64,000 nucleotides of DNA, from NCBI GenBank assembly GCA_947501845.1, contig CANMXP010000006.1:62001-126000 (forward strand), in the 5' to 3' direction. Below, one piece after another: positions 55,761-64,000 of this stretch. Made by a program: the position numbers and the translations under genes. How positions within the stretch are numbered: position 1 is the first letter of the stretch; the number at the start of each line of letters is the position of its first letter. The stretch is from an uncultured Flavobacteriaceae bacterium (GTDB lineage Bacteria > Bacteroidota > Bacteroidia > Flavobacteriales > Flavobacteriaceae). The notes beneath the pieces were generated by a model. The model worked only from the letters and a program-made list of their open reading frames with translations, was not told where the DNA came from and did not search any database.

Positions 55761-57788
55761 CTAATACTTAACAATTTCAAATTCACTACGTCTATTCAAC
55801 TGGTGCTCTTCATCGCTACAATCCAACATCGGACATGGTACAATAGGCTTTAACTCTCCAAAACCTTGAAATTTCATACGACGTGCATTAACAAATCCTT
55901 CCAGGGCTAAATAATTTCTTGTTGACTCTGCTCGTCTCTCCGATAAAATCTGATTATAACGCACAGTCCCCCTGCTATCTGTATGTGAACTTATTTTTAA
56001 ATAAATGTTGGGGTATCTTTCTAATTTAGCTGCTAATTCATCCAATGTTTTTTTAGAATCAGCTCTAATATCCCACTTGTCAAAATTAAAATAAATAGGT
56101 TCTAATTGAAAGAATAATTTACCATCTTTTTCAACAACTGGGGGCCCTTCTACATCTGTTAAGAGTTCAAAACGTTTAGGATCTTCTTCTTTTAATTTTT
56201 TATCGATTTTCTTTTCTGCTATAATAACTTCAACAGGATCTACTGGCAGTGGAGGCGGAAGTTTCTTTAAATACAAAATATGCTTCTGATCTTGTTTTTC
56301 AACAACCGTTACATTTAATGTATTAGGGATATAATCCTCATTTTTAGCATCAAACTCATAATGATCTGCTAGTAAATTAATATTAAAAAATGCCAAGGAA
56401 TCTAGCGTATTGGTATATTTTTCGTTCCCTTTTTTATCTTTTAATATAACGACTGTATTAGGTATGTACTCTTTTGTTTCAATATCCCTTACTTCAAACC
56501 TATTGATGTATTCTCTTACAAAAATTTCTCCTGTTTGTTTGAACTTGAAAATATCATCGTTCTTTTTATTTCTATTTGAGGAAAAGAACCCTTCTTCTGC
56601 ATTATAATAATTCAGATTAAAATCGTCGTATCTAGAATTGATGGGAGTTCCTAGGTTAATAGGTTGCGTAAACGTATCGTTCACATATTCTGAAACAAAA
56701 TTGTCCAACATACCCAATCCTAAATGCCCATTAGATGCAAAAAACAAATTGCCTTGTGGGGATATATATGGAAAATGCTCTCTGTTTTCTGTATTAATGG
56801 TTTCACCTAAATTAACTGGTTCGCCAATAGTTCCGTCTACTTCAATAGGCACATAATACAAATCAAAACTACCATAACCTCCTTCCATGTCTGACGAAAA
56901 ATAGAGTTTCTTCCCATCTTGGCTCAAAGCAGGGTGCTGGTAGGAAAATCCATTTTTATTAAATGCCAGCTTTTCTAATTCACTCCATTTTCCATCTACT
57001 CGAGTAGTTTTATATAAATGGATGTTGTTGGCAGATTGATCATTAAACTCTTTCTTCCCGTTTGTATAATTACTTCTTGATATATAAAGTGTATTTCCAT
57101 CGTTAGTTAAACAGAAATTACCTTCGTGTAATTTAGAATTTATTGTTTTGGGAAACGATTTAATACTTCCTATGGTATCATTATCGTCATTAACTTTTAC
57201 GACATAAATATCAAGAAAAGATTGGTGTGTCCATTTATACTTTTTCCTTAGAAGTTGTTTGTTATCCCTATCGGAAGTAAAGTAAACACTATCCTTAAAT
57301 TTTACAGCTCCAAAATCGGACGCATCAGAATTAAACTGTGATTTTTTAATCTCATAATCTGGATTTTTCAATTTAAATGCTTCAATCACTTCAGTAGACT
57401 CTGATGCATCCAAAGGAATAGATAAGTTTTCTTTATAAAGCTTAAAATAATTTAAAGCTGTTTCGTAATCTCCTAAAGCCGATAATACCTGATATAGTTT
57501 AAAGTTATACTGGTTATCATAAGTTTTATCTTTCTCACTGAACCTCCCTTTTATCAATTGTTTTAAATATCTTGACGCCAGGCGGTACTCAAATATATTG
57601 TAATAGCATACAGCTATATTTTCTATAGCCTTTTTATGTCGTTTTTTTTCTAATTCCTCTTCATAATATTTAGCTGCATTGATATAATCTCCTTTTTCAA
57701 AAAAACGATCGGCTCTTGTCCTTTTTTGTCCTAATGACAGCTGTACAAAAAACAGGCTTATTATAATAAAAATAATTTGTTTAATCAT
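55761..57788 (-). CDS. OmpA-family outer-membrane protein with TPR and PD40 repeats
   Basis: 675 residues. Signal peptide; TPR-like helices about 25-130 (RADRFFEKGDYINAAKYYEE); WD40-like beta-propeller (PD40) segments about 165-410 such as SQDGKKLYFSSDMEGGYGSF and ISPQGNLFFASNGHLG; a carboxypeptidase-regulatory-like insert; OmpA C-terminal peptidoglycan-binding domain about 565-675 (KISSHTDSRGTVRYNQILSE, RRAESTRNYLALEG). This is the PorE-like layout that connects T9SS to the cell wall. It lies 2 bp downstream of a PorP/SprF gene. Confidence 0.92.
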   Translation of the reverse strand: MIKQIIFIIISLFFVQLSLGQKRTRADRFFEKGDYINAAKYYEEELEKKRHKKAIENIAVCYYNIFEYRLASRYLKQLIKGRFSEKDKTYDNQYNFKLYQVLSALGDYETALNYFKLYKENLSIPLDASESTEVIEAFKLKNPDYEIKKSQFNSDASDFGAVKFKDSVYFTSDRDNKQLLRKKYKWTHQSFLDIYVVKVNDDNDTIGSIKSFPKTINSKLHEGNFCLTNDGNTLYISRSNYTNGKKEFNDQSANNIHLYKTTRVDGKWSELEKLAFNKNGFSYQHPALSQDGKKLYFSSDMEGGYGSFDLYYVPIEVDGTIGEPVNLGETINTENREHFPYISPQGNLFFASNGHLGLGMLDNFVSEYVNDTFTQPINLGTPINSRYDDFNLNYYNAEEGFFSSNRNKKNDDIFKFKQTGEIFVREYINRFEVRDIETKEYIPNTVVILKDKKGNEKYTNTLDSLAFFNINLLADHYEFDAKNEDYIPNTLNVTVVEKQDQKHILYLKKLPPPLPVDPVEVIIAEKKIDKKLKEEDPKRFELLTDVEGPPVVEKDGKLFFQLEPIYFNFDKWDIRADSKKTLDELAAKLERYPNIYLKISSHTDSRGTVRYNQILSERRAESTRNYLALEGFVNARRMKFQGFGELKPIVPCPMLDCSDEEHQLNRRSEFEIVKY

Positions 57789-57789
57789 A

Positions 57790-58701
57790 TCAATAAAATC
57801 TTGGAGATGAATATTTTTTACTTAAACCTAATACATCAAACCTATAAAGCAGTATAAATTCGTGACTGCCATTATTATAACTGTTCAATTGACTGGTATT
57901 AAAATCGTAAGCATATCCTACCTTTAAATTTGGTGTTATGTTAATGCCTGCTAATCCTGAAATAGCATCTTGATATCGGTATGAAACTCCTAGTTCGAAC
58001 GTATCTTGATAGAGTACATTTGTAGATACATCAAAAGACAATGGGGCTCCTGTAACATACTTAACAACTGTAGATGGTTTTAATTTAAATTCGCTATTAA
58101 TGTCGAATACATAGCCTCCTATTAAAAAGGCATGTGGCTTATCTTCATATAAGATACCACTATTAACATTTAAATCACTCGGAATGAGATTGGGAGACGA
58201 CAATCCTATATAATAATTACTATGAAACAAAAAGACTCCTGCTCCAATATTTATTACCGTCTTATTTGAATTTTGAAATAAAGGGTCTCCACTAACATTA
58301 CTACCTAAACTACTAAAATTTATATGATCAAACCCCATTTTTATTCCAAAGGACAAGTTTAAATCACGTTTAAGGTTAATTTTATATGCTGCATTTATAT
58401 TAAATACATTTTCACTAAGGTTTATCTTCCCTCCTATATTATCATTTAAATAGTTAACACCTAACTCTATCTTTTCACTTAAAGGGATATTTGCAAATAA
58501 ATTAGCTGTTTTCGGCGCGCCTTCTATCCCAACCCATTGTGTACGGTATAAACTACCAACTTGTACAATACTAGGTTCGTTAATCATATAACCTGGGTTT
58601 ACCAGACTCATGTTATACATATATTGGGTATACTGAGGTTCTTGTTGGGCATATGCAGATAAACCACATATTAAGAACATTATAAATATTTTAATCTTCA
58701 T
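57790..58701 (-). CDS. PorP/SprF family type IX secretion system membrane protein
   Basis: 303 residues. Signal peptide then QQEPQYTQYMYNMSLVNPGY, the family's signature opening, with NPxxx(G/A)-type SLYRTQWVGIEGAPKTANLF and amphipathic beta strands throughout, ending in RFDVLGLSKKYSSPRFY. SprF in F. johnsoniae is needed for secretion and attachment of the partner SprB, which bears a type B sorting domain. Here the partner is the next gene upstream (58717-61515), so it is a dedicated secretion pair. Confidence 0.93.
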   Translation of the reverse strand: MKIKIFIMFLICGLSAYAQQEPQYTQYMYNMSLVNPGYMINEPSIVQVGSLYRTQWVGIEGAPKTANLFANIPLSEKIELGVNYLNDNIGGKINLSENVFNINAAYKINLKRDLNLSFGIKMGFDHINFSSLGSNVSGDPLFQNSNKTVINIGAGVFLFHSNYYIGLSSPNLIPSDLNVNSGILYEDKPHAFLIGGYVFDINSEFKLKPSTVVKYVTGAPLSFDVSTNVLYQDTFELGVSYRYQDAISGLAGINITPNLKVGYAYDFNTSQLNSYNNGSHEFILLYRFDVLGLSKKYSSPRFY

Positions 58702-58716
58702 TCTATATATGACTTA

Positions 58717-61515
58717 TTATCTACTTAAATAAAAATTTCCTTGAAGTGGAGCAGTCGTTCCGTCTTTGGGGTCGAATATATAAAAATAAACTCCCGATGG
58801 TAATTCATCTCCAATAGTTAATGGCACATTAGATTTCCCTTCAAAAAGCGGTGTATTATTGTTTCCTTTAAAAACTACAGATCCAAACCTATTGTGAATA
58901 TTTAATTCAAAATTTGGAAATACGACTGGTAATCCACATAAATCAAATACATCATTTTCACCATCTCCATTAACAGAAATACCATCTTTAAAACAGCTTT
59001 CACAATCGGCATGACTTAATGGCAAAATAGTAACTGTTATTTGAACTCTTTCCGATTCGCAATTATCACTATCTAAAGCAGATACAAAGTAATCCTCACC
59101 ATCTACTAAAACAGTTCCTAATGGAAGTGGATTTGTTGAAGTTGTCGTATCATACCAATTAAAATCTATACCATTACTTGCTTGAAGATCTAAAACTGTG
59201 GCTCCTTGAATCGCACAGAATGTTTGATTGGTTGCTATTGGAACGTCTACTTCTTCTGCGGTTATTGAAATTATGCTTGTACTTAAACTACAAGAAGCAT
59301 GACCTTGAATTTCATATTGAAACCTATATGTTCCTGCCATTAATTGAGAAACATTCAATGAGCTACCCGAAAGGGCATTTGTTGTATCCAAATCCACAAA
59401 AGTGCCTCCTGAATCTGCAGAGGCATCTAAATAATCTACTAAATCTATTTGTAAATCTGAACGACATACCGAATAGCCTCCTCCGTTTCCAGCACTAGGG
59501 CTTTGATGTAGCATAACTGTTACTATGGCTGAATTACCAGAGCACATAATAACCGATGCGCTGTTAATATTATCTGGTACGGTATAGGTATAGTCTCCAG
59601 CCTGAGAAGAAGTAGGATCAAACATAGCGTTATGATCTGTTGTTGTAAACCCATTGGGTCCAGACCATGTCCCTGTTGTATTAGGACTTCCTCCTAACGC
59701 ATCAAATAAATTAATTGTTGAACTTGTATCACAAACATCTATGGTTGTATTTATACCTGACTGGTATTCTTCATATACTGTAAAGGATAAATTTGCTTCG
59801 TCTACACAATTATTCGGAGCTCCCGTTGTCGTTCTATACGTATAATTAAAGGTTTGTTGATGATTTACATTTGGTAGAGTCACTGGGTTAGCAACAGGAT
59901 TTCCTGTTCCTGTATCAATCCATTCTCCCAAACTTCCTTGATAAATAGTGTCTACACCATTGGTAGTTAATAATGCAAATAAATCTAAAGGGGTCGCTAT
60001 GGTTGGGTCTGTTTCGCAAAACTGCAAACCCGAAGTATCTTCTCCAACATAGTTTTTTGGATGAATAGTAAGCGTTACCCTAGCACGTTCTGCATTACAG
60101 AACCCAATTTGAGGATCTAAAGGGGCACAAATATTTGAGTAAACCAAGGCTTGAAATGAATCTGAACTACAATTATATTCAGGATAAACGATATATTCGA
60201 AAACATAAACGCCTGGATCTGCACTTAATAAATTAATTGTTCCTGAAGACGAATAACCTGCTGAAGGCGCACAAGGGTCACCAGAAATGTTGGATACCAA
60301 CCCTAAATCTGATGGCCCAGAAATAAAGCTCCAATTTGTACAAGAATTACTATTATAGTCATACAAAATACCACTTTCTGTTGTGAATTCTAATTGATCA
60401 TATAAATTTACTGATGCGGGTATTGAAGTAGCATCTTCACAAAACTCAAACGGTGTATTTGTTTGTTGACTAAAGGATCTTATATACTCATATATTTTAA
60501 AACTAATGGTAGATGATGCATCGCTACAAACCCCTGAACGTTGGTCTACCGAATAAGTAAAGTCTACTTCCCTACACCCAAACCTTGGATTGGTTGCCAC
60601 TATTTGATCGTAAATACTTCTTATGTTTATTTCAGAATCGATTGGTGAAGCTATTTGACCAAATAAATCGGTTTCCCAAACACCTTCTATATCTTCCAAC
60701 AGCAAAAACCGATCATCTGTTAAATCAATATCACTATCATAATTCCCGTTTAAGATATCTGCTTCACATATACGTTTATTTTGAGCAAGTCCAGAAAATA
60801 CCTGCCTGACAATTGAAACGTTGATATCTGTTTCTAAAGTAATATTGCACGGTCCAAAACCCGTGACCCTATATGTAAATTCAAACGTTTCTTCATCTAC
60901 CAATGGAGGCCCTGGTTGATATGGAATAGTCACTGATAAGTTAGATCCAACCAAACTCACAAAATTAGGACTGCTCCCATTATAGATCCATTGACCGTTA
61001 AGGTGTGGGCTTGGAACAGACTCCAAAGCCTGAAAAAGATCTATATCTGAAAGTAATGCACATCCTTCTGTTGGTGTAGAGCCCATATCGCAAATTTCTA
61101 TGTTTACATCATCTGCATTAATTACGGGTAATGCATTACCCGAAAATGGACCCAAAATTAAATTAAGTGTTACCGCTGGACCACTACTACAACTTGCATT
61201 GGTTATTGTAAACTGGTAATCGGTTGCTGTTGTTGAGGCATTCGTTAAGTCCCATAAAAACAAATCCCCTGTTGTTTCATCAAGTGCAAAACTAAAATTT
61301 GGGTCAAACCAAGTACCTGTAGCAGGAGAAATAGGTGTCACTCCAGGCTGCGCATTATATTCATCGTATAAATTAATAATGCCGTCTGGGGTTCCATTTC
61401 CATCACCATCTATTAGAGTCATATCGCAAATAACAATCGTTTCAGGAGGGCTACACTGTGCTTGGATTTTCGTTATGGAAGAAGTTATTAAAACGAAAAA
61501 TAGTATTTTTTTCAA
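58717..61515 (-). CDS. Large secreted protein with T9SS type B sorting domain
   Basis: 932 residues. Signal peptide (SITKIQAQ). Repeating Ig-like modules of about 100 residues, each with an FCE(D/T) start and a Y(T/R)V-type end, e.g. CETDPTIATPLDLFALL, EFCEDATSIPASVNLYDQLE. The C-terminal about 90 residues (CFKDGISVNGDGENDVFDLC, FNLNIHNRFGSVVFKG-type, YFYIFDP ... GNFYLSR) form the gliding-motility-associated type B sorting domain. It is likely a surface adhesin or motility filament exported with the PorP/SprF protein 15 bp downstream. Confidence 0.9.
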   Translation of the reverse strand: MKKILFFVLITSSITKIQAQCSPPETIVICDMTLIDGDGNGTPDGIINLYDEYNAQPGVTPISPATGTWFDPNFSFALDETTGDLFLWDLTNASTTATDYQFTITNASCSSGPAVTLNLILGPFSGNALPVINADDVNIEICDMGSTPTEGCALLSDIDLFQALESVPSPHLNGQWIYNGSSPNFVSLVGSNLSVTIPYQPGPPLVDEETFEFTYRVTGFGPCNITLETDINVSIVRQVFSGLAQNKRICEADILNGNYDSDIDLTDDRFLLLEDIEGVWETDLFGQIASPIDSEINIRSIYDQIVATNPRFGCREVDFTYSVDQRSGVCSDASSTISFKIYEYIRSFSQQTNTPFEFCEDATSIPASVNLYDQLEFTTESGILYDYNSNSCTNWSFISGPSDLGLVSNISGDPCAPSAGYSSSGTINLLSADPGVYVFEYIVYPEYNCSSDSFQALVYSNICAPLDPQIGFCNAERARVTLTIHPKNYVGEDTSGLQFCETDPTIATPLDLFALLTTNGVDTIYQGSLGEWIDTGTGNPVANPVTLPNVNHQQTFNYTYRTTTGAPNNCVDEANLSFTVYEEYQSGINTTIDVCDTSSTINLFDALGGSPNTTGTWSGPNGFTTTDHNAMFDPTSSQAGDYTYTVPDNINSASVIMCSGNSAIVTVMLHQSPSAGNGGGYSVCRSDLQIDLVDYLDASADSGGTFVDLDTTNALSGSSLNVSQLMAGTYRFQYEIQGHASCSLSTSIISITAEEVDVPIATNQTFCAIQGATVLDLQASNGIDFNWYDTTTSTNPLPLGTVLVDGEDYFVSALDSDNCESERVQITVTILPLSHADCESCFKDGISVNGDGENDVFDLCGLPVVFPNFELNIHNRFGSVVFKGNNNTPLFEGKSNVPLTIGDELPSGVYFYIFDPKDGTTAPLQGNFYLSR

Positions 61516-61633
61516 TATTTTGTAAGTTAAAATTTACCGCAAGATAATTATTATCAAAGTCTTATAATAAAGAAAAAACTAAATTATCAGCAACTCTATT
61601 AAAAATAAAAATTCTAGGAATAAATAATTTGTT

Positions 61634-62317
61634 TTAAGGTGTAGAATTAGAAACCTGAAGTAATTTTCCGTTATAATATTTATGTCCATTAAGTGAAAAA
61701 TTAAAAATATATTGTGCCATTTCTAAGGCCGTAGTTGGTGCTTGATAGCCTGGGAATGCTTCTTCCAACATTTCGGTTTGTACAGCCCCTAAAGCCAATA
61801 CATTAAACGACGGCCCCGTTTCTTTATATTCTTCAGCTAGTAACTCGGTTAAAGTAATCACAGCACCCTTACTAGAACTGTAAGCAGCTAAACCAGGGAA
61901 TTTCATGCTTCCCTGAACACCTCCCATAGAACTAATGGTTACTATGTGACTGGTACGTTTTGTAAAAGGCTGCACTATTCGAGTCATTTCGGACACGCCA
62001 AAAACATTTGTTTTATACACTTGCTCAAAATCCTCCATAGAAGTTTCAGAAAAAGGCTTATTAAGTAATGCCCCTGCATTATTAATTAGAACGTCTACCT
62101 GACTCCAATTAGAACTAACAAAGCTCTCTACTTTCTTATAGTCATCATTTTTACTTAAATCAAATGACAATGCTGTTACATTTTTTAATTGAAGGTTTTC
62201 TATGGGTTCACTATTTCTGGATAATGCCAATACATGATGACCTGCTTCAGCAAATAATTGGACTAACTCGAAACCAATACCTCGGCTCGTTCCTGTTATG
62301 ATAATGTTTTTACTCAT
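61634..62317 (-). CDS. Short-chain dehydrogenase/reductase (SDR)
   Basis: 227 residues, classical SDR: cofactor motif IIITGTSRGIGFELVQLF, NNAG in VDVLINNAGALLNKPF, catalytic Ser in IVTISSMGGVQGS and YSSSKGAVITLTELL (Tyr-x3-Lys). Substrate unknown. Its start (62317) overlaps the M28 peptidase stop by 8 bp, so the two are translationally coupled. Confidence 0.92.
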   Translation of the reverse strand: MSKNIIITGTSRGIGFELVQLFAEAGHHVLALSRNSEPIENLQLKNVTALSFDLSKNDDYKKVESFVSSNWSQVDVLINNAGALLNKPFSETSMEDFEQVYKTNVFGVSEMTRIVQPFTKRTSHIVTISSMGGVQGSMKFPGLAAYSSSKGAVITLTELLAEEYKETGPSFNVLALGAVQTEMLEEAFPGYQAPTTALEMAQYIFNFSLNGHKYYNGKLLQVSNSTP

Positions 62318-63308
62318 TGTTCATTTTTATTTCTTTAGCTTCGGCATTGACCATACCTTCTAAAGCTGGGATCATTTTATTTATAAAAGAAGTCATATGG
62401 TCAAAGTCCATTTTATCTGCTTCATCATCCACATGGTGGTAATAATCAAAGTTTGTAAAATCGAAAGTAGAAATCGCTTGTGCAGGTATTTTAAACGCGT
62501 TGAAAAAAGGATAATTATCTGAGCGTTTAAATAAATTATATGCTTTGGCTTGCGGTAAATACCCAACGACATCATCTTTTACATAACTATTTAGTTTTTC
62601 GGCCATATTTGTTTTATGATACCCTGTTATATATGCCATCGTTTCATTTTCTGCTCTGGGAACTCCTATCATCTCAAAGTTAATCATAGTATATAAATTA
62701 AGCCCTTCTTCTTTTAATCGTTTTGCCAAATGTTCAGACCCTTTTAACCCGATTTCTTCGGCCGCATATAGTGTAAACAAAATACTTCGTTTATTACTTT
62801 TTGATTTAGCAAAATACTTTGCCCATTCTAAAACAGCCACTGTACCAGAGGCATCATCGTTAGCCCCGTTAGCTATAGTATCTCCATTTACAGCTTCTGC
62901 TGTACCAATATGGTCGTAATGGGCCCCTAATATTACAAATTCATTTTTCAGTTCTGGATCCTGCCCTTGAACATATCCTACGACGTTGTAACCAACAATC
63001 TCCTTTAAATTAAAACTATCTCGATAAGTTATAAAGTAAGGTTGAACCTCATTTTCTTTAAAAAAATTTTCAATAAAAACTGCCGCTTTTTCAATACCTA
63101 AGCTTCCCGTATTTCTTCCTTCCAGGTCATCTGAAGCTAAATATTCTAAACTCGATTTTACAGCTTCTTTTAAAACAACTGGTGTTGGCACGGTTTTAGA
63201 AATCGATACCACTTTTTCTGTATTTGTATTCTTTACTTCTGAAATCTTTTTTTGCGAGCCACACCCCAGAATTGTTATGGCTACTATAATACTTAGAAAA
63301 TTTCTCAT
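62310..63308 (-). CDS. M28 family metallopeptidase lipoprotein
   Basis: 332 residues. Lipobox ILGCGSQKK. Zinc aminopeptidase core: VILGAHYDHIGTAEA (His, Asp ligands), NGANDDASGTVAVLEWA (bridging Asp), LYAAEEIGLKGSEHLAKR (catalytic and metal Glu pair) and a C-terminal HHVDDEADKMDF region. It probably releases N-terminal amino acids from peptides in the periplasm or at the surface. Coupled to the downstream SDR gene. Confidence 0.93.
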   Translation of the reverse strand: MRNFLSIIVAITILGCGSQKKISEVKNTNTEKVVSISKTVPTPVVLKEAVKSSLEYLASDDLEGRNTGSLGIEKAAVFIENFFKENEVQPYFITYRDSFNLKEIVGYNVVGYVQGQDPELKNEFVILGAHYDHIGTAEAVNGDTIANGANDDASGTVAVLEWAKYFAKSKSNKRSILFTLYAAEEIGLKGSEHLAKRLKEEGLNLYTMINFEMIGVPRAENETMAYITGYHKTNMAEKLNSYVKDDVVGYLPQAKAYNLFKRSDNYPFFNAFKIPAQAISTFDFTNFDYYHHVDDEADKMDFDHMTSFINKMIPALEGMVNAEAKEIKMNNE

Positions 63309-63336
63309 AAAAATCTTATTAATCTTTAAAGATAAA

Positions 63337-63370
63337 AAAAACCTGTTTCAAATAACTGAAACAGGTTTTT
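63337..63370 (-). terminator. Terminator between the acyltransferase and M28 genes
   Basis: Perfect 14-bp stem (arms aaaaacctgtttca and its complement) with a 6-nt loop; U-tract in the minus transcript. Ends transcription of the acyltransferase gene. Confidence 0.88.
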
Positions 63371-63427
63371 ATATTTATGATTTCCACTTCGATAAACTAA
63401 GTGTTCAGAATAATAATTTAAATTGAA

Positions 63428-64000
63428 TTATACCAACATAGTTACTGGGTTTTCAATATACCCTTTTAATGTTTGTAAAAATTGTGCTCCTGTAGCTCCA
63501 TCAACGGTTCTATGGTCACATGCTAAAGATAGTTTCATGGTATTTCCAACAACTATTTTACCTTCTTTTACTACAGGTTTTTCAATAATATTTCCTACTG
63601 AAAGAATAGCTGAATTTGGCTGATTGATAATAGAAGTAAAACTTTCTATACCAAACATACCTAAATTAGAAACTGTAAAGGTACTACCTTCCATTTCAGC
63701 TGGTGTTAACTTCTTGTTTCTAGCTTTTCCTGCCAATTCTTTTACGGCTGCTCCAATTTGTGGTAATGATTGCTCGTTTGCAAATTTAACCACAGGAACT
63801 ACCAATCCGTCTGGAACAGCTACTGCTACACCAACATGAACATGATTGTTTAATCGCATTTTATCAGCAAACCATTGTGAATTTACTTGTGGATGCTGTT
63901 TCAACGCTAAGGCACAAGCCTTAACAACAATATCGTTATATGATATTTTTGTATCTGGAATAGAGTTGAATTGTTTACGGAACGCTATAGCATTTTCCAT
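63428..64000 (-). CDS. Dihydrolipoamide acetyltransferase (E2), 3' part only
   Basis: 190 residues read in frame to the window edge; the 5' part lies outside. This is the catalytic domain of a 2-oxo acid dehydrogenase E2: KISYNDIVVKACALALKQHP, AVAVPDGLVVPVVKFANEQS, GSTFTVSNLGMFGIESFTSI and the active site CDHRTVDGATGAQFLQTLK with catalytic His and Asp. The pyruvate dehydrogenase component is the most likely, by similarity of the C-terminus (NPVTMLV). Methionine at the edge is internal, not the start. Confidence 0.93.
   Translation of the reverse strand: MENAIAFRKQFNSIPDTKISYNDIVVKACALALKQHPQVNSQWFADKMRLNNHVHVGVAVAVPDGLVVPVVKFANEQSLPQIGAAVKELAGKARNKKLTPAEMEGSTFTVSNLGMFGIESFTSIINQPNSAILSVGNIIEKPVVKEGKIVVGNTMKLSLACDHRTVDGATGAQFLQTLKGYIENPVTMLV

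Overview
The window looks like a chromosomal segment of a marine Flavobacteriaceae bacterium (Bacteroidota). This is inferred from: low GC and dense genes; secreted proteins with type IX secretion (T9SS) C-terminal sorting domains of both types (A and B); a PorP/SprF-OmpA cassette; Bacteroidota TAnnTTTG -7 promoter boxes; an Hpt-Adk fusion next to obgE; and two GH16 glycoside hydrolases, one closely resembling the Zobellia agarases AgaA/AgaB. No rRNA, tRNA, CRISPR array, integrase or transposase was seen.

Layout. 1-1.9 kb: a TetR regulator and three small genes it probably represses, with matching operators. 2-3.2 kb: GH16 lipoprotein. 3.5-8.3 kb: two unrecognised proteins, mpl and a TPR protein. 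8.4-14.5 kb: a large alpha-2-macroglobulin carrying two in-frame insertions of dispersed repeats. 14.6-19.5 kb: DoxX protein, lipoprotein plus M64 peptidase, DUF4136 lipoprotein, beta-agarase. 19.7-26 kb: housekeeping genes obgE, hpt-adk, purK, purE and an M3 peptidase. 26-31.4 kb: small regulators and a GbsR-led operon of membrane proteins ending in a TIGR01777 SDR. 31.4-36 kb: ECF sigma factor with a mini anti-sigma, a UbiA-like protein, gcvP. 36-42.5 kb: a KAS III / methyltransferase / glycosyltransferase operon split by a 3.9-kb, oppositely oriented three-gene insert (TylF-like methyltransferase, FkbH-like HAD protein, polysaccharide deacetylase). 42.5-46 kb: a T9SS protein built from about nine 108-residue repeats. 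46-48.5 kb: nuclease plus PafA phosphatase. 48.6-55.7 kb: MlaEF transporter pair, propeller lipoprotein, RDD, DUF389, mannose-1-phosphate guanylyltransferase, SprT, HAD phosphatase. 55.7-61.5 kb: OmpA / PorP-SprF / type B sorting-domain cassette. 61.6-64 kb: SDR, M28 peptidase and the 3' part of a dihydrolipoamide acyltransferase.

Themes. Surface and extracellular degradation dominates: agar hydrolysis, peptidases M64, M3 and M28, and nuclease plus phosphatase as a likely phosphate-scavenging pair. The most informative structural observations are (1) the split operon, where a 31-bp copy of the methyltransferase 3' end, differing only at synonymous sites, abuts the displaced glycosyltransferase; (2) the repeat protein, in which cysteine pairs occur at exactly every second domain junction; (3) dispersed palindromic-type repeats inserted in frame into the alpha-2-macroglobulin gene; and (4) palindromic operators matched to the TetR and GbsR regulators.
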